Shown: piece after piece, positions 1 to 6,281 of the stretch | Numbering within the stretch: the first letter of the stretch is position 1 | Layout: each line of letters begins with the position of its first letter | The notes under the pieces: model-generated | The model's database searches: none | What the model saw: only the letters and a program-made list of their open reading frames with translations | What the model was told of the DNA's origin: nothing | Program-made: the position numbers and the translations under genes | From: Ignavibacteriota bacterium | Lineage (GTDB): Bacteria; Bacteroidota; Kapaibacteriia; Palsa-1295 | Assembly: GCA_003151215.1 (NCBI GenBank) | Contig: PLXB01000126.1 | Location: forward strand, 5,037 to 11,762 | Direction: 5' to 3' | Length of the DNA: 6,726 bases

Positions 1-1851
1 AAAATGGATAAAGGATTTTCCGAGATCATTACTTCACGCAGACAGACAGCCAACTTTCCTCCGCAATTAAATGCGTTTAGTATCGGCGATATCGTGAACT
101 TTTACGATAATCGCCTGGAGTTCGATGATCTTTCACTCATTGGTCCCGCCGCCGACGATGCTTTTAGTTCTTATGATTACGATCTGAAGGGAACGGGAGT
201 GATAAACGGCGCGAGCGTTTATCAAATTTCCGTCGAACCGAATTTACTTACTGAGGGATTTGAAGGTATTCTTTGGATCGATCAAACCGATTATACTATT
301 GCCTATCTCGACCTTTCGCCGAGCGAAGCGGTGAAGATCGCTCCTCTTAAGAATCTCCATCTGCAGCAAACCTTTGAACTATTCGATAATAACTTCTACC
401 TCCCGGTGGATCTTCGAACGAACGTGTCAGTAAAATTGCAATTGCCATTTGTTCCGGAATTTAAATTCGAATTACTTTCTGTCCTGCAGAATTATTCGAT
501 CAATAAAGGAGTACAGGATTCTCTTTTCGGAGCGAACCGACACCGAGTCGCGCCACTGGCAGATTCGGTCGATACAGCGAAGTGGGCTTCGAACCGCTCC
601 ATACCTCTTGCAAAGGATGAAGAGATGGCTTATCATCGTATCGATAGCACGGTCGCCGAAGCAAAGAAAGACTCTTCCGGCGGAATTGACCTCCTCGCTC
701 TTCTCAATTATATTGATATACCTCGTTATAATCATATCGAGGGTTGGCGTTTCGGTCTCTCAAAGCAATTAACTCCTGATCGTTCCTTCCCTCTCTTTTT
801 AGACGGCGGTGTTGCATATGGACTAAATGATAAGCTTTGGAAATACGAAATCGGATTTAAGCAAGGAATACTCTGGACGACTACTACTCAGAATTATGTT
901 ACCGGCAATTTGAGTGCCGGACTTACCGGCAAGGTTGTTAAGGTGCCTGTCGTACTCCTCTCGCTCGAAGCAAAATATTTTGATGACCTCACTGCCCGAG
1001 GAGATGCGTATGGATCGGTATTCAATACGATAACTTCGCTTATCTACAATAAAGATTACCAGGAGTTTTATCATGAGAAAGGATTTACTGCAACTCTTGA
1101 TCTGACACCCGGCTATGGATTTGAGGCTTCCTTTACATATCGGAACACCCACCTTTGGAATACCGATACCCTAAACCGTATCGTGACTTCTTTACCGACC
1201 ACTACCAAACATGCACTCAGCATGTTCGATCTCACTCTTTCCGATGTTCGCTCATTTAGCAATTTTCAGTTACAAAGCTCGGGTACACTGGCATATACTT
1301 CATCACAAATCGGTAGTGAATACACTTTTTCAACTTTGCAGCTCGAACTAACAGGCAGTAAGCGTTTCGGAGGACTCGGCATCACCGAACTTACAGGACG
1401 CTATTCGACATTGCTCAGCAAGGAATATCCACCCTGGCTGATCGGTCCGCTGCCACCCTGGGATTACTTTTTCTTCGAATCCCGAAGCGGATTTTTTTCT
1501 CATGAAAGATATTTTCGTGGTCTGAGTCCGTTCGAATTTCAGGGTGATAGGATGTGGTCTCTGAATCTCGAGCATAACTTCTACGATCTTCCTACCCGCC
1601 TGCTTGGAATTCATTTTCTCGATCAGTTCGATCTTCATTGGCTGCTGCATGCCGGCATCGGGCAGATCGAGCTCGGAGGCGCTGTACCGGTCGGCGCTCC
1701 TGTCACTGCAGAAAAGCCATATTCCGAAATCGGTTTCGGCATCGGCAACATTTATAATATCCTTCAAGTCGAGGGCACATGGCGGTTAACGCATAGGAGC
1801 ACGACTGTATCGAATTTTTATCCGACACTGGAGATAAAGTTCTCGTTTTAG
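1..1851 (+). CDS. DUF5686-family outer-membrane beta-barrel protein, 5'-truncated by the window edge
   Basis: The frame is open from base 1. The first ATG (base 4) is probably internal, because DUF5686 proteins normally carry a signal peptide and a carboxypeptidase-regulatory-like domain upstream, and the segment seen here starts in the middle of the conserved part. Numbering from that ATG, family-like blocks are IGDIVNFYDN (27-36), PAADDAFSSYDYDLKGTG (48-65) and EGFEGILWID (84-93). The rest is rich in alternating beta strands. HERYFRGLSPFEFQGDRMW begins at residue 500 and EIGFGIGNIYNILQVEGTWR at 575, both resembling the late barrel strands of this family. The chain ends in TLEIKFSF with a terminal Phe, as expected for substrates of the BAM assembly machinery. 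It is likely an outer-membrane protein; its role is unknown. The family assignment is from remembered conserved motifs. The ABC exporter follows on the same strand after 86 nt, so cotranscription is possible but not shown. Confidence 0.82.
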   Translation, partial: KMDKGFSEIITSRRQTANFPPQLNAFSIGDIVNFYDNRLEFDDLSLIGPAADDAFSSYDYDLKGTGVINGASVYQISVEPNLLTEGFEGILWIDQTDYTIAYLDLSPSEAVKIAPLKNLHLQQTFELFDNNFYLPVDLRTNVSVKLQLPFVPEFKFELLSVLQNYSINKGVQDSLFGANRHRVAPLADSVDTAKWASNRSIPLAKDEEMAYHRIDSTVAEAKKDSSGGIDLLALLNYIDIPRYNHIEGWRFGLSKQLTPDRSFPLFLDGGVAYGLNDKLWKYEIGFKQGILWTTTTQNYVTGNLSAGLTGKVVKVPVVLLSLEAKYFDDLTARGDAYGSVFNTITSLIYNKDYQEFYHEKGFTATLDLTPGYGFEASFTYRNTHLWNTDTLNRIVTSLPTTTKHALSMFDLTLSDVRSFSNFQLQSSGTLAYTSSQIGSEYTFSTLQLELTGSKRFGGLGITELTGRYSTLLSKEYPPWLIGPLPPWDYFFFESRSGFFSHERYFRGLSPFEFQGDRMWSLNLEHNFYDLPTRLLGIHFLDQFDLHWLLHAGIGQIELGGAVPVGAPVTAEKPYSEIGFGIGNIYNILQVEGTWRLTHRSTTVSNFYPTLEIKFSF

Positions 1852-1883
1852 CACATCTCCGAAATGGAATTCTTTTTTTATCT

Positions 1884-1910
1884 TCGACAATCGACCATCG
1901 ACTTTTTTTT
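1884..1910. repeat. Short tandem repeat (TCGAC x3, 7-bp period) followed by T8
   Basis: TCGAC occurs at 1884-1888, 1891-1895 and 1898-1902, exactly 7 bp apart, and a run of eight T follows at 1903-1910. It sits in the 86-nt spacer between the DUF5686 gene and the ABC exporter. TCGA is self-complementary, so a 4-bp stem just before the T run is possible, but that is too short to call a terminator. A 7-bp repeat is also out of phase with the DNA helix, so it is not an obvious array of operator sites. Function unknown. Confidence 0.5.
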
Positions 1911-1937
1911 CAATTTGCTTGTTATATTACATGAACT

Positions 1938-3731
1938 ATGGCTCATGAAGAAGAATTATTAGGAAAAGCGTATGATGCGCGTTTAATGAAGCGACTCCTA
2001 AAGTACCTCCGTCCTTATAAGTGGCAGGTTACAGGAGCTATTGTCGTTACTATTTTGATCTCCTCGCTCGGTCCCCTCCGTCCGTTTCTCGTAATGAAGG
2101 CGATCGATGATTACATTTTAAAGAATGATTTCCCGGGACTTTACGGAATTCTTGCCCTTCTTGTTGCCAGTGTTATTTTTCAAGCTGCGGTGCAATATGC
2201 GCAGTCTATCATCACGCAATGGATCGGTCAGAAAACGATCTATAATTTTCGTAAAGAGCTATTCGAACATATTCAAACGCTTTCTCTTCGTTTCTTCGAT
2301 CAGAATCCTGTTGGAAGACTTGTTACCCGCCTGACAAGTGATATCGAAGTGCTTAACGAGCTTTTCACTTCCGGCAGTATCATGGTCTTCGCCGATATTT
2401 TTGTCATCGTCTGGATCTTTATCTTTATGTTCGCCATTAGTTGGAAACTCACTCTGATGGTGGTCTGCGTATTCCCTTTCCTGCTTATCGCAACAGCAAT
2501 ATTCCGGAAAAAAGCGCGCGAATCATATCGCGATATTCGTCTCTTAGTCGCCCGAATGAATGCATTCCTGAATGAACGCGTATCGGGAATCATCACGGTT
2601 CAATTATTCGGACAGGAAAAACGAACATTCAAAGAATTCGATAAGATCAACCGCGACCATACGGATGTAAATATTAGATCGGTCTTTTATTATGCGATCT
2701 TTTATCCTACCGTTGATTTTCTTTCTGCCGTTACATTCGGCATGATCGTCTGGTACGGCGGAACACTCATTCTGGGAAAGCATGAACTTCTCGGTCAGCA
2801 AGTGACTGTCGGCACGATCATTTCCTTCATTATGTGGACGGAAATGTTCTTCCGCCCGATCCGCGATCTGGCTGAAAAATATAATATCCTGCAAAGCGCA
2901 ATGGCATCGAGTGAGCGGCTCTTTAAACTGCTTGATGATAATACTACGGTCCCGACTTCAGAAAAGACTGTGCCGCTGGGCAGTGTTCGCGGAGAAATAG
3001 AATTCCGTAATGTCTGGTTCGCTTATAATGATGAAGACTATGTGCTCAAAGATGTTTCCTTCAAAGTCAAACCGGGCGAAACCGTTGCATTCGTCGGAGC
3101 AACAGGCGCAGGAAAGACATCTATTACCAGCCTCATGACTCGCTTTTATGAATTCCAGAAGGGACAAATACTTATTGACGGGATTGATATTCGCAATGTC
3201 GATGCGCACGAACTCCGAAAAAATATTGCCATCGTATTGCAGGATGTTTTTCTCTTCAGTGCCGATGTTGAAAATAATATCACACTTGGAAATCCGGAAA
3301 TCTCTTCTGAGCGCGCCCGGATCGCCGCAATTACTGTCGGCGCCGATCCCTTTATCCATCGTTTGCCGAAAGGATATCAGACTCATGTAAAGGAGCGAGG
3401 CGCAATTCTCTCTGTCGGCGAGAAGCAATTGCTTTCCTTCGCCCGCGCGCTTGCTTACGATCCGCGAATTCTGATCTTGGATGAAGCGACATCAAGCATC
3501 GATACGGAGTCGGAAATTCTGATTCAAAATGCCATCACAAAACTTCTCAAAGGCAGAACGTCTATTGTCATCGCCCACCGCTTATCGACAATCCAAAAAG
3601 CCGATAAGATCATCGTCATGCATAAAGGCGAAATCAGGGAAATGGGAACGCATATAGAACTCCTTGCCCTCAGTGGAATTTACAGGACTCTTTATGAATT
3701 ACAATATAAAGAACAGGAGATAATTATGTAA
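1938..3731 (+). CDS. ABC exporter, fused membrane domain and ATPase (MsbA/MdlB/YheH-like)
   Basis: This is a complete half-transporter of 597 aa, the normal length for type IV ABC exporters; it must dimerise to work. An N-terminal membrane domain (about 25-325) has hydrophobic segments near 32-52, 66-88, 147-168, 171-189, 252-275 and 289-305. The ATPase domain follows (about 350-590): A-loop Tyr363, Walker A GATGAGKT (387-394), Q-loop Gln435, signature LSVGE (491-495), Walker B ILILDE (511-516), D-loop SSID (519-522) and H-loop His547. All catalytic residues are present, including Glu516 after the Walker B Asp. LSVGE in place of LSGGQ is, from memory, normal for the MdlB/YheH-like group, whose members often work as heterodimers; no partner gene lies in the window, so a homodimer or a distant partner is possible. 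Substrate cannot be read from sequence; lipid or drug export is the family norm. An in-frame TGA at 1932-1934 makes this ATG the first possible start. No Shine-Dalgarno is seen. Confidence 0.95.
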   Translation: MAHEEELLGKAYDARLMKRLLKYLRPYKWQVTGAIVVTILISSLGPLRPFLVMKAIDDYILKNDFPGLYGILALLVASVIFQAAVQYAQSIITQWIGQKTIYNFRKELFEHIQTLSLRFFDQNPVGRLVTRLTSDIEVLNELFTSGSIMVFADIFVIVWIFIFMFAISWKLTLMVVCVFPFLLIATAIFRKKARESYRDIRLLVARMNAFLNERVSGIITVQLFGQEKRTFKEFDKINRDHTDVNIRSVFYYAIFYPTVDFLSAVTFGMIVWYGGTLILGKHELLGQQVTVGTIISFIMWTEMFFRPIRDLAEKYNILQSAMASSERLFKLLDDNTTVPTSEKTVPLGSVRGEIEFRNVWFAYNDEDYVLKDVSFKVKPGETVAFVGATGAGKTSITSLMTRFYEFQKGQILIDGIDIRNVDAHELRKNIAIVLQDVFLFSADVENNITLGNPEISSERARIAAITVGADPFIHRLPKGYQTHVKERGAILSVGEKQLLSFARALAYDPRILILDEATSSIDTESEILIQNAITKLLKGRTSIVIAHRLSTIQKADKIIVMHKGEIREMGTHIELLALSGIYRTLYELQYKEQEIIM

Positions 3732-3754
3732 AATATTTTTAAAATTCCTAAGCC

Positions 3755-5125
3755 CTAATTCCCTATTACTGCGATCTTCCCAACTGCGAAACGCTTATCA
3801 TAATGATCGATAAGTACGTCATATACTCCCTTGGATAGTTTTGAAACATCGAGCGTCAATTTTCCTTGATCAGATAATATACCGTGCATCACTTCATTCC
3901 CAAAAATATCCATGATGTGAATCGGTTTGGATACATCTATCGAAGTAATATTTACAACCCCCGATGCTGGATTTGGGTAAATCTTCGTAAAATAAATAAT
4001 GCGCTCTATATAATCAACATGTAATTTTGCCCATTCTCCGCGCAGTAATATTGATTGATTGCCCTGGCCAGGGCTTAGTATAGCAATAGGATGTCCGTCA
4101 CCCGCCATTGATATGCCACCCGCAGTGCTTGTGTAGTAGCTGGTATCCATCAACAAAGAATCTACCTTCCACGAATACCCTCTATCTGTACTCAGAAGTA
4201 TATTCGGATTTGACATCCCTATTGCTATTACTGTATCGCGATCCAGTTGTGTTGTATAATCTATTTGAGAGAAGAATTCAGTCGGAAAAGTATAAGGCTT
4301 CTCCCAGTGGCTGCCACCATCAACTGATCGCATTATGAGACCGTAGCCGCCAAATGCGGGAATAGTATCTTTTTGAAAAAAAGTCCCATATCCAAGGATT
4401 GTATCACCGCCTCCAAACGTGCAATTGGTTATTAGATATGCGTACCATCTCGGCGTCACAAGAGAATCAAACATAGGTTTTGTCGAATCTACGGTCCTGA
4501 AATTATCGTATGTTGTATAAAATGGACCGGCTTTATATTTAAAAAAACGAAATTTCCCGCTGCCATAAGAATGGCATTGCCATAATCCAAGTCCAGGAAA
4601 AGGCGCAAAGTCCCAATGCCTGCCACCATCTGAAGTAATAAATATTTGATAAGGGTTGCCTCCGCCACCGATTATTCCCGTCATCGGATCGGAAAAATGA
4701 ACATCCATAAGGATATAGGGAGTAGGGCATGACTGCCGCTCCCAAGTTTCACCGCCGTCAAATGTACGAATGACAAAACCCGAGTCACTTATCCCAACGA
4801 TATTTAACGAATCGATTCGCTGAATCTTCGTGAATCCATAATCCCTAAAAGTAGTAGGATAACTGACATTCGGAACTTGGGAAAACCATGTCTTGCCTCC
4901 ATCAGTGCTTTCATAAAAGAGTACAGTTTGTTTATACGATGATCCGACGAATATTACCGCACTTGTCGTGCAATTATTTCCCGAACAAGAAATCGATTGA
5001 AACGCAAATATTGTATCAGCAATTTGATCGCTATGAATAAGATGCCAAAGAATTTGTGCCCTAGCGCCCACAGCAAATGCTGTGAGCGCAAGAAACAGTG
5101 TAATCGCTGAGAGTCTGGTAAGCAT
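3755..5125 (-). CDS. Secreted Asp-box (BNR-like) repeat protein with T9SS type A sorting domain
   Basis: A 456-aa protein. Residues 1-24 form a signal peptide (hydrophobic core LFLALTAFAVG, likely cleavage ARA|Q). The body carries four good Asp-box motifs of S/T-x-D-G-G-x-x-W type at 73-80, 121-128, 164-171 and 267-274, plus a degenerate fifth STDRGYSW at 312-319. Such repeats close the blades of beta-propellers in sialidase-like and YCF48-like folds. The absence of any recognisable catalytic set argues for a binding or structural propeller rather than an enzyme. The C-terminal 80 or so residues, beginning at YPNPASG (383-389) and running through IMDIFGNEV and LSKGVYDVLI, match the Por secretion-system sorting domain, so the protein is predicted to cross the outer membrane through T9SS and be anchored or released after cleavage. 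Its gene starts 9 nt after the cysteine-rich gene and ends 23 nt from the convergent ABC gene. Ligand unknown. Confidence 0.9.
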   Translation of the reverse strand: MLTRLSAITLFLALTAFAVGARAQILWHLIHSDQIADTIFAFQSISCSGNNCTTSAVIFVGSSYKQTVLFYESTDGGKTWFSQVPNVSYPTTFRDYGFTKIQRIDSLNIVGISDSGFVIRTFDGGETWERQSCPTPYILMDVHFSDPMTGIIGGGGNPYQIFITSDGGRHWDFAPFPGLGLWQCHSYGSGKFRFFKYKAGPFYTTYDNFRTVDSTKPMFDSLVTPRWYAYLITNCTFGGGDTILGYGTFFQKDTIPAFGGYGLIMRSVDGGSHWEKPYTFPTEFFSQIDYTTQLDRDTVIAIGMSNPNILLSTDRGYSWKVDSLLMDTSYYTSTAGGISMAGDGHPIAILSPGQGNQSILLRGEWAKLHVDYIERIIYFTKIYPNPASGVVNITSIDVSKPIHIMDIFGNEVMHGILSDQGKLTLDVSKLSKGVYDVLIDHYDKRFAVGKIAVIGN

Positions 5126-5134
5126 CGTAATGAA

Positions 5135-5803
5135 TTAATTGCTACATGTCGACTGATCCAGAAAACATTGATTCAACCACGACGAAGGGTATGAGTTTAT
5201 ATTACTGAGAGTACTACCTACTGATAAATTCGGCCAGCCAGCTGGAGCAGTAGTACAATCAGCAGTACCGATTTGAGTAAATGAACAATTTGACTCAACT
5301 TTCTGTCCTGTAAGAATATCAGTGCAAACATCACATTGTTTTGCACAGTAAGCACCTGGACAAAATTTGCAAGCATAGTAAGGACTGATTTCCATGTCTG
5401 CGCATGATGCCGTAAATACAGATGCGACAGTAATCGTATAACCTCCGCCACAGGGATCTGTTGCCAGACTTGTAAACATATATTCACGCGCTGCAAGGAT
5501 AACAGAAGCCCATGTTAAGCTATCACAACCGGAAGAAACTGAATCAATTTCCTCAATGTATCGCTGAATCTTTCCAATAACACCTCGTGAACAATATGTG
5601 ATGTTCATTGTGCAGCTAGTGCCTGGGATGAGAACGCCATAATCCGTGTATGGTCCTCCCCAAGCAACATAGCCTGTCTCACCTGAAATAGGATGTATAT
5701 CCGTTGGGCATTGCGATTTCACGCTCGTCGAAACGACGATTAAAGCAAGAATAATCCCCGCTCCATTTAAAGCAATACGATTAAATACATTAAGTGTTTT
5801 CAT
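5135..5803 (-). CDS. Small secreted cysteine-rich protein, unknown family
   Basis: A 222-aa protein with an N-terminal hydrophobic segment (about 11-28) after a Lys/Arg-containing start, a good Sec signal peptide with likely cleavage near VKS|Q (30/31). Cys32 follows, but the residues before it do not form a lipobox, so a lipoprotein is unlikely. The mature part has 15 cysteines: 32, 64, 71, 93, 118, 134, 145, 148, 153, 157, 160, 173, 183, 213 and 220. The densest cluster is C-x2-C-x4-C-x3-C-x2-C at 145-160. It could be disulfide-knotted or bind metal; export favours disulfides, but the odd cysteine count leaves at least one free or intermolecular. There is no T9SS sorting domain, so it may remain periplasmic or leave by another route. 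I do not recognise the family. An in-frame stop at 5822-5824 fixes this ATG as the first start. It is the first gene of a two-gene unit with the T9SS protein. Confidence 0.8.
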   Translation of the reverse strand: MKTLNVFNRIALNGAGIILALIVVSTSVKSQCPTDIHPISGETGYVAWGGPYTDYGVLIPGTSCTMNITYCSRGVIGKIQRYIEEIDSVSSGCDSLTWASVILAAREYMFTSLATDPCGGGYTITVASVFTASCADMEISPYYACKFCPGAYCAKQCDVCTDILTGQKVESNCSFTQIGTADCTTAPAGWPNLSVGSTLSNINSYPSSWLNQCFLDQSTCSN

Positions 5804-5851
5804 TATAGTATTATTAAGAAATTACTACAGCTCCGCTTTGTAAATTATGAT

Positions 5852-5880
5852 TTGGGGAAGGCGGAACGGACTTTTCCCAA
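5852..5880. other. Imperfect inverted repeat in the putative leader of the cysteine-rich gene
   Basis: TTGGGGAA (5852-5859) faces TTTCCCAA (5873-5880) across a 13-nt loop. As minus-strand RNA this is a 5-bp stem (UUGGG/CCCAA), one A-C mismatch and two more pairs. If either -7 box is used, it lies inside the 5' leader. It is too short to assign to a riboswitch class, and there is no T run for a terminator. Confidence 0.3.
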
Positions 5881-5886
5881 GAGACA

Positions 5887-5894
5887 CAAAAATA
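5887..5894 (-). promoter_or_regulatory. Candidate Bacteroidetes -7 box (proximal)
   Basis: On the minus strand this reads TATTTTTG, an exact match to the Bacteroidetes -7 consensus TAnnTTTG. It would give a leader of roughly 75-80 nt before the cysteine-rich gene. No TTTG -33 box at the usual distance was found, and the region is AT-rich, so a chance match is possible. Confidence 0.3.
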
Positions 5895-5901
5895 TCTCCT
5901 C

Positions 5902-5909
5902 CAAATATA
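5902..5909 (-). promoter_or_regulatory. Candidate Bacteroidetes -7 box (distal)
   Basis: On the minus strand this reads TATATTTG, also an exact TAnnTTTG match, 15 bp upstream of the proximal one. It would place the start of transcription about 90 nt before the cysteine-rich gene. The near-palindrome at 5921-5932 would then overlap the region between its -7 and -33 elements, which would suit repressor control. The -33 box itself is not convincing. Confidence 0.35.
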
Positions 5910-5920
5910 CTACATTATTT

Positions 5921-5932
5921 AGATAACTATCT
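5921..5932. promoter_or_regulatory. Near-palindrome AGATA-AC-TATCT in the divergent intergenic region
   Basis: Five-base arms AGATA (5921-5925) and TATCT (5928-5932) are perfect inverted repeats around a 2-bp centre. It lies 9 bp from the larger inverted repeat in front of the XRE gene. A possible second regulator site; the sequence differs from the main palindrome, so it may belong to another protein or be chance. Confidence 0.3.
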
Positions 5933-5941
5933 CGCAATGGA

Positions 5942-5972
5942 TACTTACTTAGTAAACAAAGTAAGTAACTTA
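5942..5972. promoter_or_regulatory. Nested palindromes, probable operator of the XRE regulator
   Basis: A perfect 9-bp inverted repeat, TACTTACTT (5942-5950) and AAGTAAGTA (5959-5967), has an 8-bp spacer. Each half also contains a small odd palindrome: TTACT-T-AGTAA (5945-5955) and TAAGT-A-ACTTA (5962-5972), with centres 17 bp apart. The block ends 5 bp before the GTG start of the XRE gene. This layout fits a dimeric HTH protein binding two adjacent sites and repressing its own gene, and it may also touch the divergent minus-strand promoter. Binding itself is inferred. Confidence 0.6.
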
Positions 5973-5977
5973 GAGTA

Positions 5978-6202
5978 GTGAAACTTTTAGAAATAGTCGC
6001 GGAGAATATCAAAGGTTTTCGAAAACTTCGAAATTTAACCCAAGAAGCTCTCGCAATTAAGTCCGGTTTACATCCAAATTATATTGCCCGCTTCGAACGT
6101 GGCGAAGTAGGTATGGCTTTCCCTGCATTCGAAAAACTTGCTAAAACTTTGAAAATAGAACCTAATGTCCTCTTGATTAAGGATTCTTATAAAAAATTTT
6201 AA
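5978..6202 (+). CDS. Small XRE/Cro-type HTH transcriptional regulator, GTG start
   Basis: A 74-aa protein that is almost entirely one helix-turn-helix domain. The core is LTQEALAIKSGLHPNYIARFERG (about 19-41), with the TQEALA first helix of the HTH, the GLHPNYIA recognition helix and the ERG turn, followed by FEKLAKTLKIEPNVLL, the usual closing helices. It should bind palindromic DNA as a dimer. GTG at 5978 is the only plausible start: an in-frame stop lies at 5966-5968 and there is no ATG before the HTH. The size and the LALKSGLHPxYI-like recognition helix resemble controller (C) proteins of restriction-modification systems, but no such genes are in the window, and solo relatives are common. 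Hand-counted GC is about 35 percent (78 of 220 bases), well below the roughly 50 percent of the start of the next gene, which suggests acquisition by transfer. Palindromes just upstream point to autoregulation. Confidence 0.88.
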   Translation: MKLLEIVAENIKGFRKLRNLTQEALAIKSGLHPNYIARFERGEVGMAFPAFEKLAKTLKIEPNVLLIKDSYKKF

Positions 6203-6281
6203 GAGTATCTCTTCCCCAATCTTTCCTCACTTCGGATTCTTCGTATTCAAATAACTGTTATACGCCCTCTAAATTCAATTC

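Noticed and set aside
1348..1767. 139-aa open frame on the minus strand inside the DUF5686 gene
   Set aside because: Overlaps a well-supported coding region in full and shows no recognisable domain; a shadow frame.
2958..3428. 156-aa open frame on the minus strand opposite the ABC ATPase domain
   Set aside because: It lies opposite the most conserved part of the exporter and reads as low-quality sequence with scattered Cys; a shadow frame.
3727..3754. AT-rich palindrome AAAATATTTT in the convergent gap as a bidirectional terminator
   Set aside because: The stem would be only A-T pairs with no GC core; a termination role cannot be supported.
5135..5803. Cysteine-rich protein as a lipoprotein anchored at Cys32
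   Set aside because: The residues before Cys32 are V-K-S-Q, which do not fit a lipobox; ordinary signal peptidase cleavage is more likely.
6201..6213. Hairpin AAGAG-TAT-CTCTT after the XRE stop as terminator
   Set aside because: Only a 5-bp stem, overlapping the stop codon, and followed by CCCC rather than a T run.
5852..6219. Inverted 9-mers TTGGGGAAG (5852-5860) and CTTCCCCAA (6211-6219) flanking the XRE gene as mobile-element ends
   Set aside because: Very short, no transposase, and no target-site duplication seen; probably chance.
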